A DNA stretch of 64,000 nucleotides from Jannaschia sp. Os4 (GTDB lineage: Bacteria; Pseudomonadota; Alphaproteobacteria; Rhodobacterales; Rhodobacteraceae). Position 1 is the stretch's first letter. Each line of letters begins with the position of its first letter. The stretch spans positions 372,001-436,000 of the forward strand of contig NZ_JAFCAR010000001.1 of the NCBI RefSeq assembly GCF_016820245.1, given 5' to 3'. The notes under the pieces are model-generated. The model ran no database searches. It worked only from the letters and a program-made list of their open reading frames with translations, and was not told where the DNA came from. Positions 1 through 12,007 of the stretch are shown here, in pieces. The position numbers were made by a program, and so were the translations under genes.

Positions 1-1
1 C

Positions 2-229
2 ATGGAGGCGCGGCTGGCGGGGATGCTGGAGGGCGAGGACTTGGTGGAGTCGGCCCGCGAGGCGTGGATGGGCGAGCCGAAGCCGGACGCGGCGGAGACG
101 GTCGTGGAGGTGGAGCGGGCGGCCGGCCTGATGCGGACGATGACGGCGCAGGTGGAGGAGCTGCGGCGGCTGCGCGAGGAGCGGGAGGCGCGGGAGCGGG
201 GGCAGTGGGAGGGGTGGCAGCCGGAGTGA
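2..229 (+). CDS. Hypothetical protein, 3' portion (5' end probably outside the window)
   Basis: The reading frame is open from the first bases of the window to a TGA at 227-229, and the first ATG may be internal, so this is best read as the C-terminal 75 residues of a longer protein. It is charged, with a GEPKPD motif near residue 25 and a Glu/Arg-rich helical, coiled-coil-like tail. I do not recognise the family. The same WxGEPKPD motif recurs in the next reading frame downstream, which suggests a tandem partial duplication. Its TGA overlaps a GTG that could start that second frame. Confidence 0.4.
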   Translation: MEARLAGMLEGEDLVESAREAWMGEPKPDAAETVVEVERAAGLMRTMTAQVEELRRLREEREARERGQWEGWQPE

Positions 230-414
230 GGGGCTGGGTTCCACCCACCCTACGCTTGCTGAAGGACTACCGCGAGACGTGGACGGGGGAGCCGAAGCCG
301 GACGTCTCGCGGGACGCGTTGGAAGCGAAGAGGATGCGGCGGCAGCCGAGCGAGCCCCTGGCGGAGCTGGAGGCGGTGGTGGCGCGGGCGGCGGGTCGGG
401 CGGAGCGACGGTAG
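226..414 (+). pseudogene. Short paralogous fragment carrying a second GEPKPD motif
   Basis: This 62-codon frame would start at a GTG overlapping the preceding TGA (GTGA) and ends at a TAG at 412-414. After about a dozen unrelated residues it contains ETWTGEPKPD, matching EAWMGEPKPD in the preceding gene. The two DNA segments (about 56-90 and 271-305) are also clearly similar. It looks like a truncated copy of the neighbour's 3' end. The TAG lies inside a GTAGGGTGGG repeat arm, so the stop may have come with the repeat. Whether it is translated is unknown. Confidence 0.35.
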
Positions 415-420
415 GGTGGG
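244..420. repeat. Two isolated half-arms of repeat family A (CCCACCCTAC / GTAGGGTGGG)
   Basis: CCCACCCTAC at 244-253 and its reverse complement at 411-420 match the outer 10 bases of the family A palindromes at 13049, 46522 and 61906. They flank the GEPKPD fragment. The inner parts of the arms are missing, so these may be remnants or a split copy. Confidence 0.35.
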
Positions 421-507
421 AGCGGGCGCCCGGGCGGGGGGTGGCCGGGGCGGGTCGAGACCCGCACCGAGTTCGCCCTCGGGCGGGGGCCACCCCACCC
501 CTTTACC

Positions 508-1080
508 CTACGCGACCTCGGCGAAGATGTTGTCGACCGGAGCCTCGGCCTCGGGGGCCAGTTCGTCGAGGCGGGTGCGGAGGCTGCCCCACTCCTCGTC
601 CAGCGGCACGCGCAGCAGCGGCAGGCCCGCCTCGCGGAAGGCGCGTTGGCGGATGCGGTCGCGGTGGCATGGACCCGCATGGGGCGTGAGGTCGAGGCCG
701 ACGACGGGCGCGCCTTCGGGGGTGACCAGCAGGATGTCGACCCGGCGCCCGGCCAGCACCTTGCGGGCGGCCGGATCGGCGGGGGCGAAGAGCGCGTCGA
801 GAGCCACTTGGAACGTCAGCAGCAGCCCGTGCAGCGCGGCGTAGCGCGCGAGGCGGGCGGTCAGGTCGTCTGCGCCCGCGGGGGCGAGGCGGCGGATCGC
901 GACCGGCTCGGAGGCGAGACCGGTGAGCCCCCTGAGCAGGTCGGATTGCGGTGCGTCGAGGCGGGACGGCGCGCAGTCGGCGTGCTCGCGGGTCCGCGCC
1001 TCCTCGATGGCGCCCGACAGGCGCCGCACGGCGTGGCCGGTCGTCGCGAGGGACATCAGGGAGAGGGAGATGGGTTCCAT
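508..1080 (-). CDS. DUF2726-like protein
   Basis: A 190-residue protein starting at the ATG at 1080; the frame is open further upstream but that part is Arg-rich and noncoding in character. The C-terminal half has the pattern RRVDILLVTPEG followed by LDLTPHA, a run of Arg/Asp, then AGLPLLRVPL. This resembles the DUF2726 fold, which is distantly related to restriction-endonuclease-like nucleases. The N-terminal half is helical and unassigned. It is transcribed divergently from the fragments at 2-414 and lies downstream of carB on the same strand, separated by 136 bases. Family assignment is by pattern only and function is unknown. Confidence 0.6.
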   Translation of the reverse strand: MEPISLSLMSLATTGHAVRRLSGAIEEARTREHADCAPSRLDAPQSDLLRGLTGLASEPVAIRRLAPAGADDLTARLARYAALHGLLLTFQVALDALFAPADPAARKVLAGRRVDILLVTPEGAPVVGLDLTPHAGPCHRDRIRQRAFREAGLPLLRVPLDEEWGSLRTRLDELAPEAEAPVDNIFAEVA

Positions 1081-1216
1081 GCCGGGGGCCGCCTTCGTTC
1101 GCTGTCGAAGGCTACGCTGAAGGCTATCCGGATCATGGAGGGGGCCACTTTGCGGCGGACATGTCCCGGCGGCGGCAACGATCAGGCGGATTCGCCGGAA
1201 TCGTCGCCGCCCCGCC

Positions 1217-4534
<3,318 letters not shown>

Positions 4535-4642
4535 CAAAGCCCCCTCTGGCAAACGGCTGCGTCCTATGCGGGGGGCGGGGTGGGGGCAAGGGCGTGCGCG
4601 GGCCACAGGCGGCCCCGCCCCCATGGGGCGCCTCCGACCGGG

Positions 4643-4669
4643 CGCGCGGGCGGGGGGACCGCCCGCGCG
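4643..4669. other. Strong G+C-rich hairpin in the carB / HAD divergent intergenic region
   Basis: An 11-base perfect inverted repeat (CGCGCGGGCGG, reverse complement at 4659-4669) with a 5-base loop lies in the 254-base gap between the divergent carB and HAD-like genes. There is no T-tract, so it is not a classical terminator. The rest of the gap shows no gene. Confidence 0.4.
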
Positions 4670-4788
4670 GGGCCGTGCGACCTCCCCGCGGCCACCCCGC
4701 GAAATACACGTAGAAGTTGAGCACGGCGGTGCTAGCTTGCACCCCGAATCGACGCGGGCTTGGCCGGGGCGCGCGAGGGAGGACTAGG

Positions 4789-5355
4789 ATGGACGCGCTC
4801 CTCTTCGCGTCCGTCGACGCGCTGGCCGATTGCTCGGAAGCGCGGCGGCGGGGCTACAACCGCGCCTTCGCCGAGGCGGGGCTGGACTGGTTCTGGGACC
4901 GGCCGCTCTGGGACGCGATGCGCTCCATGGGCGGAGCCGGACGGCTGGCCGCGCAGGGCCGCGCGGCGGGCGTGGCGGTGGACATCGAACGCTTGGAGCG
5001 CGCGACGGAGCGGCAACTGGCGCACGTGCTGCGGCGCGACGGGCTGGCGCTGCGGCCCGGCATGGGCCGCCTGCTGGACGAGGCGCGGGCGCGGGGCCTG
5101 TGGCTCGGCGTCGCGGCGCGGGGCGCGGAGCGGGCGGTGGCGGCGCATCTCGGGCCGTGGGACGCGATGGCCGAGGGCTTGGACGCGCTGCGGGCCGGGT
5201 CGCGGGGCGTGGCGCTGTGCGTGACGGCCGGGCCGCGCGCGGCCCGCGCGGTGCGGGGCGCGGCGGTGGACGCGGCCACGGTCATGCTGCGCGGCGCGGC
5301 GGTGCTGGACGGGGTCGTCGGGCGGGGCGGCGGCGCGCGGCTGGCGGCGGAGTAG
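4789..5355 (+). CDS. HAD-superfamily (CbbY-like) protein with degenerate catalytic motif
   Basis: A 188-residue protein whose N-terminus, LLFASVDALADCSEARRRGYN, aligns with the opening of CbbY-type phosphatases (LLFxxxGTLxxTxxxxxxAFN). The nucleophile motif DxDGT is not present: the positions read ASVDALA, keeping one Asp at best. The cap region (FAEAGLDWFWDRPLW...) and a later LRPGMGRLLDEARARGLWLGV segment fit the HAD core. A GAGGGAGGA ribosome site precedes the ATG. Known relatives in this order carry a similarly altered first motif near carB. Enzymatic activity is doubtful; it could be a binding or regulatory relic. Confidence 0.7.
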   Translation: MDALLFASVDALADCSEARRRGYNRAFAEAGLDWFWDRPLWDAMRSMGGAGRLAAQGRAAGVAVDIERLERATERQLAHVLRRDGLALRPGMGRLLDEARARGLWLGVAARGAERAVAAHLGPWDAMAEGLDALRAGSRGVALCVTAGPRAARAVRGAAVDAATVMLRGAAVLDGVVGRGGGARLAAE

Positions 5356-5392
5356 CCGCGCGCGGGCCGGACCGCCCCCACGGGCGGGGCCG

Positions 5393-5412
5393 GGAATCCG
5401 CGGAGGGATTCC
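5393..5412 (+). terminator. Possible stem-loop after the HAD-like gene
   Basis: A perfect 7-base stem GGAATCC / GGATTCC with a 6-base loop lies 38 bases beyond the HAD stop codon and 60 bases before aspS. It is followed only by TTGACTT, so termination is weakly supported. The same TTGACT could serve as a -35 box for aspS, but no convincing -10 follows. Confidence 0.35.
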
Positions 5413-5472
5413 TTGACTTCGCGGCGGCGACGGGGTGAACGCCTGCGACCCCGATCTCAGGAGCCGTGCCCC

Positions 5473-7263
5473 ATGTCCGCGCCCATGTCCGCCTACCGCA
5501 CCCATACCTGCGCCGACCTGCGCGAGGGCGACGTGGGCGAGACCGTGAAGCTCGCCGGGTGGGTCCATCGGGTGCGCGACCACGGGGGCATCCTGTTCGT
5601 GGACCTGCGCGACGCCTTTGGGACGACGCAGTGCCTCGCCGACCCGGACAGCCCCGTCTTCGCCGCCGTCGAGAAGCTGCGCGCGGAGGCGTGCATCATG
5701 ATCGAGGGCTCGGTGAAGGCGCGCGACGCCGAGTTCGTGAACGAGAAGCTGGCGACCGGCGCGGTGGAGGTGTTCATCCGCGACCTGGAGGTGCTGGGGC
5801 CTGTGAACGGCGACCTGCCGCTGCAGGTGTTCGGCGACCAGGAGTATCCCGAGGAGACGCGGCTGAAGTATCGCTTCCTCGACCTGCGGCGCGAGAAGAT
5901 GCAGCGCAACATGGCGCTGCGCTCGGACGTGGTGCGCGACATGCGCGAGCGGATGTGGGGCCGCGGCTTCCGCGAGTTCCAGACGCCGATCATCACGGCC
6001 TCGAGCCCCGAGGGGGCGCGCGACTTCGTGATCCCGTCGCGCCTGCATCCCGGTAGGTTCTACGCGCTGCCGCAGGCCCCGCAGCAGTTCAAGCAGCTGC
6101 TGATGGTGTCGGGCTTCGACAAGTACTTCCAGATCGCGCCCTGCTTCCGCGACGAGGACCCGCGGGCCGACCGCTCGCCCACCGACTTCTACCAGCTCGA
6201 CATGGAGATGTCCTTCGTCGAGCAGCAGGACGTGTTCGACACGATCGGGCCGGTGATCGAGGGGGTCTTCTCGGCCTTCACCGAGAAGAAGGTGGACCCG
6301 TCGGCGGAGTGGCCGCTGATCCCCTATGCGGAGGCGGCGCTGAAGTACGGCACCGACAAGCCGGACCTGCGCAACCCGATCGAGATGCAGGACGTCTCGG
6401 AGCACTTCCGCGGCTCGGGCTTCGCGATCTTCGCGTCGCTCTTGGAGAAGGACGGGACGGAGATCCGGGCGATCCCGGCGCCGACCGGGGGCTCGCGCAA
6501 GTTCTGCGACCGGATGAACAAGTACGCGCAGGAACAGGGGCTGCCGGGGATGGGCTACATCTTCTGGCGCGACGGCGCGGACGGGCTGGAGGCGGCGGGG
6601 CCGCTGGCCAAGAATATCGGGCCGGAGCGGACGGAGGCGATCCGCCAGCAGCTGGGGCTGGCGTCGGGCGACGCGGCGTTCTTCCTCGGGGGGAAGGCGT
6701 CCGACTTCGAGGCGGTCGCGGGGCGCGCGCGCACGGTGATCGGCGAGGAGCTGGGGCTGGTCGACGCGGACCGCTTCGCCTTCGCGTGGATCGTGGACTT
6801 CCCGATGTACGAGGAGGGCGAGGACGGGAAGATCGACTTCTCGCACAACCCGTTCTCGATGCCGCAGGGCGGCATGGACGCGCTGGCGAGCGACCCGCTG
6901 GCGGTGAAGGGGTATCAGTACGACCTCGCCTGCAACGGCTACGAGCTGGTGTCCGGCGCGATCCGGAACCACCGCCCCGAGATCATGTTCAAGGCGTTCG
7001 AACTGGCGGGCTACGACGAGGCCGAGGTGCGCAAGCGGTTCGGCGGCATGGTCAAGGCGTTCCAGTACGGCGCCCCGCCCCACGGCGGGTGCGCGGCGGG
7101 CGTGGACCGGATCGTGATGCTGCTCGCCAGCGAGGAGGCGATCCGCGAGGTGATCCTCTTCCCGATGAACCAGCGGGCCGAGGACCTGATGATGGACGCG
7201 CCGAGCGCGCCGCTGCCGGGGCAGATGATGGAGCTGGGGCTGCGGGTGGTGGAGAAGGGCTAG
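5473..7263 (+). CDS. aspS: Aspartate--tRNA ligase
   Basis: A class II aminoacyl-tRNA synthetase of 596 residues, normal for the bacterial type with an inserted GAD domain. Visible in order are the OB-fold anticodon-binding region ([15 protein letters not shown]), motif 2 ([19 protein letters not shown]), the GAD insert and motif 3 (GVDRIVMLL followed by [12 protein letters not shown]). It charges tRNA-Asp in the cytoplasm. The start at 5473 is chosen for an AGGAG nine bases upstream; a second ATG at 5485 (MSAYRTH) is possible. It stands alone, with no clear operon partner. Confidence 0.97.
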   Translation: MSAPMSAYRTHTCADLREGDVGETVKLAGWVHRVRDHGGILFVDLRDAFGTTQCLADPDSPVFAAVEKLRAEACIMIEGSVKARDAEFVNEKLATGAVEVFIRDLEVLGPVNGDLPLQVFGDQEYPEETRLKYRFLDLRREKMQRNMALRSDVVRDMRERMWGRGFREFQTPIITASSPEGARDFVIPSRLHPGRFYALPQAPQQFKQLLMVSGFDKYFQIAPCFRDEDPRADRSPTDFYQLDMEMSFVEQQDVFDTIGPVIEGVFSAFTEKKVDPSAEWPLIPYAEAALKYGTDKPDLRNPIEMQDVSEHFRGSGFAIFASLLEKDGTEIRAIPAPTGGSRKFCDRMNKYAQEQGLPGMGYIFWRDGADGLEAAGPLAKNIGPERTEAIRQQLGLASGDAAFFLGGKASDFEAVAGRARTVIGEELGLVDADRFAFAWIVDFPMYEEGEDGKIDFSHNPFSMPQGGMDALASDPLAVKGYQYDLACNGYELVSGAIRNHRPEIMFKAFELAGYDEAEVRKRFGGMVKAFQYGAPPHGGCAAGVDRIVMLLASEEAIREVILFPMNQRAEDLMMDAPSAPLPGQMMELGLRVVEKG

Positions 7264-7406
7264 CGCGTCCTGCGGTCGGCACCGCGCCCCGTGAACGCGC
7301 CCCCGCCGTTGTAGCGGCGCAGCTTGCGTCGCGTCCGGATCTCGGGGCGGACGTTGCGGTTCTCCGGGTGGAGCGCGTCGGAGGCGTAGATGTCCGCCCT
7401 GTCCAC
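7260..7406 (-). CDS. Possible very small protein or 3' remnant overlapping the aspS stop
   Basis: On the minus strand a GTG-started frame of 48 residues ends with a TAG overlapping the aspS stop codon. It reads [20 protein letters not shown], then [17 protein letters not shown], and nearly every codon ends in G or C, as in true genes here. The frame stays open upstream to 7634 but without an ATG and with less protein-like composition, so this may be the surviving C-terminus of a decayed gene. There is no strong ribosome site and no recognised family. Confidence 0.35.
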   Translation of the reverse strand: MDRADIYASDALHPENRNVRPEIRTRRKLRRYNGGGAFTGRGADRRTR

Positions 7407-7629
7407 GACCCCGGCTGCGCGCGCGATCCCGACGCGCCGGGGCTGGGGGCGCAGGCGAGACGGTGGTCGGTCCGACCCGGCCCGAGCACCATGCGTTCGA
7501 CGAGACGCGAGCCTTCGGGCGACGATCTCTAGGACGAGGGAGCGGCGCTGGATCGCCGCGGGGCCGGTGAGGCGGTCCCCACCTGCTTCGAGGCGCGGCC
7601 CGCCGAGGCGCGGCGGCGCGGAGCCGTCG

Positions 7630-7794
7630 TCAGGTCACCGAGCCCACGATCAGCGCGCCGACCGTCAGGAGGGCGAGGGCGCCGCCGGAGAAGGCGAGGA
7701 GGCCGGGGGCCTCGGTGGCGAGGACGTGGAGGACCGACGGGTTGGTCCGGCGGGGCTTGCGACGGATTTGGGTCCGGTTGCTGTGGCGCGACAT
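7630..7794 (-). CDS. Small single-pass membrane protein, 54 residues
   Basis: A very small protein starting MSRHSNRTQIRRKPRR, with a strongly basic N-terminus followed by one hydrophobic helix (about residues 30-53, GLLAFSGGALALLTVGALIV). A near-ideal GGGAGGAGA ribosome site lies 10 bases before the ATG, which is the main support for it being real. The positive-inside rule puts the basic end in the cytoplasm. No family is recognised. Confidence 0.65.
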   Translation of the reverse strand: MSRHSNRTQIRRKPRRTNPSVLHVLATEAPGLLAFSGGALALLTVGALIVGSVT

Positions 7795-7813
7795 GGTTCC
7801 GATCTCCTCCCAC

Positions 7814-8105
7814 CCGATTGATGCCACCGATGTGCCTTGATCGAAGGGCGGAATTAGGGCGGGATCGTTCACGCCCCGGCCGGCAATGCAGCCGGTTCGG
7901 CGCCGTCGCGCCCCAGCCGTGGACGATCGCCGCCCGGACGGGCGCCCCGGCGCGGGTCGCGGCGCCCGGCGGTGGCGGAATCGGGGCGACCGGGGGGCGA
8001 TCCCCGCGCATCGGAGCGGCGCGCGCGGTCCGGGATGGCGGCGGGGCGCGCGGACCCCTACCTGTCGTCACGAGATGCCCTGACCTGAGCCGTCCCGGAC
8101 CGCCC
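7814..8105. other. Intergenic region with no gene seen (divergent)
   Basis: This gap of about 300 bases separates the divergent small membrane-protein gene and the DUF1800 gene. It must hold the promoters of both, but I found no convincing -35/-10 pair. It contains GGCGCC-rich sequence capable of short stems. The plus-strand frame of the DUF1800 gene stays open through it, but without protein-like composition. Confidence 0.5.
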
Positions 8106-9461
8106 ATGACGCCCCGCGCCGCCCTCGCCGCCACCCGCTTCGGCACCGGCCTCTCGCCGGTGATCCCGCCGCCCTCGGACGCGGACGACCTGCTGGCCGC
8201 GCTGGCGGGGCCGGACGCGGTGGCCCGCGCCCTGCCCCATCCGGGCTGGGACGTCCGCGCGGCGGCCGCCTTGGAGCGCGACGCGCTGCGGCGGCAGCAG
8301 CGCGACGGCGTGGCGGGCGCGTTCGAGGCGTTCCGGGCCCAGACCCGCCGGCTGAACGTCACGTGGCAGGACGACCTCGTGCGGATGGTGCTGCGCGGCG
8401 CGACCACGGCGGACGGCCTGCGCGAGCGGCTCGTCTGGTTCTGGGCCGACCACTTCACCGTCGCCTCGTCGCGCGGGGCGTCGCGCATGGCGATGGGCGG
8501 CTACCACGAGGACGCGCTCCGTCCCCGCGTCGCGGGCCGGTTCGCGGACCTGCTGATCGCCGCCGTGACCCACCCGGCGATGCTGATCTACCTTGACCAG
8601 GTCGTCTCGGTCGGGCCGAACTCCCGGCGCGGCCGGAACGGGCGCGGGCTGAACGAGAACCTCGCGCGCGAGGTGCTGGAGCTTCACACGCTCGGCGCGG
8701 GCGGCCCCTACGCGCAGGCGGACGTGCGGCAGCTGGCGGAACTGCTCACGGGGCTGCGGGTCGACCGGCGCGGGCGCCTCGACTTCGAGCCCGAGCGGGC
8801 CGAGCCGGGGGCTGAGACGGTGCTGGGCCGCAGCTACGGCGACCGCGACCCCGGGATCGACGAGGTGCGGGCGGTGCTCTCGGACCTCTCGATCCACCCG
8901 GCCACGGCGTCCCACATCTGCCGCAAGCTCGCGGGCCACTTCCTCGCCGACGTCCCGCCCGCGGGCGCGGTCGCCGCGATGGAGGCGGCGTGGCGGGCGA
9001 CCGACGGGGATCTCATGGCGGTCTACGCCGCGATGCTGGACCACCCCGCCGCGTGGGCGCCCGAGCGCGCCAAGATGCGCCGCCCGCTGGAGATGATCGC
9101 CGCCGGGCTGCGCGCGCTGGGCCGCGACGACGCGCTGCTGCGCGCGGACGCCCAGACCAAGCGGCGCGTGGTGACCCGCCCGATGCTGCAGATGGGGCAG
9201 GACCTGCCGCGCCCGCCCGGGCCGCAGGGCTGGCCCGACGAGGCGGTGGCGTGGGCCACGCCGCAGAACTTCGCCGCGCGGCTGGACTGGGCGCTCCGGG
9301 CCCCCGGGTGGACCGGCGAGGTGCCCGATCCGCGCGCCTTCGCCGAGGCCGCCCTCGGCCCGCTGCTCGCGGACCGCACCCGCTTCGCCGCCGGGGCGGC
9401 CGAGTCGCGGGAGGAGGGCGTCGCCCTCGTCCTCACCTCGCCCGAGTTCCAGCGCAGATAA
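8106..9461 (+). CDS. DUF1800 family protein
   Basis: A 451-residue protein of the DUF1800 family, usually found paired with a DUF1501 protein, as here with 12 bases between them. Family hallmarks visible are LVWFWADHFTV near residue 110, then HPAMLIYLDQ, NLAREVLELHTLG and AELLTGLR. No signal peptide is evident. The family function is undetermined; the partner carries a twin-arginine signal, so a role in handling an exported DUF1501 product is plausible. The ATG at 8106 is chosen because the conserved region starts MTPRAALAATRFGTG. Confidence 0.85.
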   Translation: MTPRAALAATRFGTGLSPVIPPPSDADDLLAALAGPDAVARALPHPGWDVRAAAALERDALRRQQRDGVAGAFEAFRAQTRRLNVTWQDDLVRMVLRGATTADGLRERLVWFWADHFTVASSRGASRMAMGGYHEDALRPRVAGRFADLLIAAVTHPAMLIYLDQVVSVGPNSRRGRNGRGLNENLAREVLELHTLGAGGPYAQADVRQLAELLTGLRVDRRGRLDFEPERAEPGAETVLGRSYGDRDPGIDEVRAVLSDLSIHPATASHICRKLAGHFLADVPPAGAVAAMEAAWRATDGDLMAVYAAMLDHPAAWAPERAKMRRPLEMIAAGLRALGRDDALLRADAQTKRRVVTRPMLQMGQDLPRPPGPQGWPDEAVAWATPQNFAARLDWALRAPGWTGEVPDPRAFAEAALGPLLADRTRFAAGAAESREEGVALVLTSPEFQRR

Positions 9462-9473
9462 GGAGAGACGCCG

Positions 9474-10619
9474 ATGGACCGCCGCAGCTTCCTCGCCGCG
9501 CTGGGCTGCTCCGCCGCCGCGTTCCCGGCGGCCACGCCGATGGCCTTCGCCTCGCTTCCGGGCGACCGGCGGCTGGTGGTGGTCGTGCTGCGCGGCGCGA
9601 TGGACGGGTTGGACGTGCTCCAGCCCTATGCCGATCCCGGCCTGCGCGCCCTGCGCCCGACCCTGTCGGTTGGGCCGGAGGGCGGCGCGCACGACCTCGA
9701 CGGGCGGTTCGCGCTGCACGACTTCGGCGCCGACCTGCTGCCGCTGTGGCGCGCGGGCGAGCTGGCCTTCGCGCATGCGGTGGCCACGCCCTACCGCGAC
9801 GGGCGGAGCCATTTCGACGGGCAGGACGTGCTGGAGGCGGGGACCGTGGGCGTGCCGCCGAGCGTGGGGCGGGCGGGCTGGCTCAACCGGCTCCTCGGCG
9901 CGATGCCCGGCGCGACGGGGCGGGACGCCATCGCCGTCGGGCGCGACGACATGCTGATCCTGCGCGGCCCCGCCCCGGCGGGCGCGTGGGCGCCCGAGTC
10001 GCGCATCGCCTTGGACGGGGCGACGGCGGACCTGCTGCGCCACGTCCATCACGACGACCCCCTCCTCCGCCCGGTGGTGGAGGACGCGCTGCGCCTCTCC
10101 GCCGATGGCGGCCCGGAGCAGGGCGGCGGGGCGGACCGCCTGTTCGCCTTCGCGGCGGGCCAGCTGCGGGGCGACGCGCGGATCGCGGCGCTGTCGCTCG
10201 GCGGCTGGGACACCCATCGGGGGCAGGGCTCGGCCCTGCGCCGCCCGATGGGCCAGCTCTCCGCCGGGCTTCTGCGGCTGCGCGACGACCTCGGGCCGCT
10301 CTGGGCGCGGACGATGGTGCTCGCGGTGACGGAGTTCGGGCGGACCGCGTCCGAGAATGGCAACCGCGGCACCGACCACGGCACCGGGGGCGCGATGATG
10401 CTGGCGGGCGGCGCGCTGCGGGGCGGGCGGATCTGGACGGACTGGCCGGGGCTGGCGGAGGCGGACCTTCTGGACCGCCGCGACCTGCGGCCCACGCGGG
10501 ACGTCCGCGCCTACGCGGCGTGGGCGCTGCGCGACCTCTTCGGCGTGGACCGGTCGGTGCTGGAGGGGACCGTGTTCCCGGGACTGGAGATGGGCGAGGA
10601 CCCGCGCTTGACGCTCTAG
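9474..10619 (+). CDS. DUF1501 family exported protein
   Basis: A 381-residue protein starting MDRRSFLAALGCSAAAFPAA, a twin-arginine-type signal, so it is probably exported folded to the periplasm. It then shows the DUF1501 (alkaline-phosphatase / sulfatase-like fold) pattern: LVVVVLRGAMDGLDVL, HFDGQDVLEAG, GGWDTH near residue 240 and VTEFGRTASENGNRGTDHGTG toward the C-terminus. An AAGGAGAG ribosome site precedes the ATG. It is translated just after its DUF1800 partner. Substrate and activity are not known for the family. Confidence 0.88.
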   Translation: MDRRSFLAALGCSAAAFPAATPMAFASLPGDRRLVVVVLRGAMDGLDVLQPYADPGLRALRPTLSVGPEGGAHDLDGRFALHDFGADLLPLWRAGELAFAHAVATPYRDGRSHFDGQDVLEAGTVGVPPSVGRAGWLNRLLGAMPGATGRDAIAVGRDDMLILRGPAPAGAWAPESRIALDGATADLLRHVHHDDPLLRPVVEDALRLSADGGPEQGGGADRLFAFAAGQLRGDARIAALSLGGWDTHRGQGSALRRPMGQLSAGLLRLRDDLGPLWARTMVLAVTEFGRTASENGNRGTDHGTGGAMMLAGGALRGGRIWTDWPGLAEADLLDRRDLRPTRDVRAYAAWALRDLFGVDRSVLEGTVFPGLEMGEDPRLTL

Positions 10620-10643
10620 GGCCGCGCGCGCAGCGTTCGCGCC

Positions 10644-11807
10644 ATGATCCTCACCGCCCTGCCCCCCGGCTTCCACGACGACCCGTGGCCGCACTACGCC
10701 GCCGCCCGGGAGGCGGGGGCGGTGCGCCAGCCGGACGGGTCCGTGCTGCTGGCCCGCCACGCGGACCTGTCGGCGATCTACCGCGACGTGGCGGGGTATC
10801 GTTCGGACAAGCGCGAGGTGTTCGCGCCCAAGTACGGCGACGCGCCGCTCTACGCGCACCACACCACCTCGCTCGTGTTCAACGACCCGCCGCTGCACAC
10901 GCGGGTGCGCCGGGTGCTGACCGGCGCGCTGACGCCGCGCGCGCTGGGGCGGCTGCGGCCCCGGCTGGAGGCGCTGGTGGACGGGCTCTTGGACCGGCTG
11001 GACGAGGAGGCGGACCTGATCGAGGGGTTCGCGGCGGCGATCCCGGTGGAGGTGATCGGCGACCTGCTGGACGTGCCGCGCGACGAGCGGGGGCCGCTGC
11101 GGGGGTGGTCGCTGGCGATATTGGGCGCGCTGGAGCCGATGCTCACGCCCGCGCAGGCGGCGGCGGGCAACGCGGCGGTGACGGAGTTCCTCGCCTATCT
11201 GCGCGATCTCGTGGCGTTGCGGCGCGCGGCGCCGGGCGATCCGGAGGTGGACGTGCTGACGCGGCTGATCGCGGGGGGCGAGCTGTCGGAGGCGGAGCTT
11301 CTACACAACTGCATCTTCATCCTGAACGCGGGGCACGAGACGACGACGAACCTGATCGGCAACGCGCTGTGGCTGCTGGACCGGCATCCGGCGGCGCGGG
11401 CGGCCTGCGCGGGCGACGGGCGGGCGGTCGAGGCGGCGGTGGAGGAGGTGCTGCGGATGGAGTCCCCCAACCAGTTCGGGAACCGGCAGGCGGTGCGGGA
11501 TTGCGTCTGGCACGGGGTCGAGGTGGCGGCGGGGACGGACCTGCACCTGTGCATCGGGGCGGCGAACCGGGACGGGGCGGTATGGGACGACGCCGACGCC
11601 GTCCGGCTGGACCGGGGGGCGCCGAGGCATCTAGCCTTCGCGGGCGGGCCGCATGTGTGCGTGGGGCTGACGCTGGCGCGGATGGAGGGGCGGTTGGCGG
11701 TGGAGCGGTTCCTCGCGCGGTTTCCCAGCTACGCGGTGACGGGGACGCGGCGGGGCGCGCGGGTGCGGTTCCGGGGGTTCGAGCGGCTGGAGGCGCGGCT
11801 GGGGTGA
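10644..11807 (+). CDS. Cytochrome P450
   Basis: A soluble 387-residue P450. The I-helix oxygen-activation motif AGHETT is at residues 229-234, the K-helix ExxR is in VEEVLR, and the heme-ligand loop FAGGPHVCVG places the thiolate at Cys339. It would hydroxylate an organic substrate using electrons from a ferredoxin/reductase pair, which is not encoded nearby. The substrate cannot be inferred. It lies 24 bases after the DUF1501 gene with a poor ribosome site and is followed directly by repeat family C. Confidence 0.93.
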   Translation: MILTALPPGFHDDPWPHYAAAREAGAVRQPDGSVLLARHADLSAIYRDVAGYRSDKREVFAPKYGDAPLYAHHTTSLVFNDPPLHTRVRRVLTGALTPRALGRLRPRLEALVDGLLDRLDEEADLIEGFAAAIPVEVIGDLLDVPRDERGPLRGWSLAILGALEPMLTPAQAAAGNAAVTEFLAYLRDLVALRRAAPGDPEVDVLTRLIAGGELSEAELLHNCIFILNAGHETTTNLIGNALWLLDRHPAARAACAGDGRAVEAAVEEVLRMESPNQFGNRQAVRDCVWHGVEVAAGTDLHLCIGAANRDGAVWDDADAVRLDRGAPRHLAFAGGPHVCVGLTLARMEGRLAVERFLARFPSYAVTGTRRGARVRFRGFERLEARLG

Positions 11808-11810
11808 GGC

Positions 11811-11990
11811 GTGACGCGAGCGCATCGGCGGGCCGCGGCGCGGCGATGCGCCCTCCGGGCGAAGCAGTTTATCCCTCACCCCCGCACGCAGCCCAAGCGG
11901 AGCGCCATCGTCGCAGGATCGCCGGGCCGGGGGGCGGCCCGGCGATGCGCGGCCCGCTGCGCGGGCGTATCGCGCAAGGCGCGCCGCATG
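11811..11990 (+). repeat. Repeat family C, copy 1
   Basis: The 200-base gap after the P450 gene is filled by an element that recurs after dnaE (46341-46520). Shared landmarks in the same order are GTGACG-GAGCGC, GGCGCGGCGATGCG, TTTATCC-TCACCCCCGCACG and a second GGCGATGCG. The two GGCGATGCG direct repeats are 99 bases apart here (11842, 11941) and 100 apart in the other copy. Between landmarks the copies diverge. No ORF or protein-like frame is seen in it. Confidence 0.6.
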
Positions 11991-12007
11991 GACCGCGTCA
12001 GGACGGT

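Noticed and set aside
4535-4624. Longer CarB N-terminus from a start at 4624
   Set aside because: The conserved N-terminus is MPKRTDIQ at 4534 with a ribosome site; the extra 30 residues are Pro/Arg-rich and unconserved in type.
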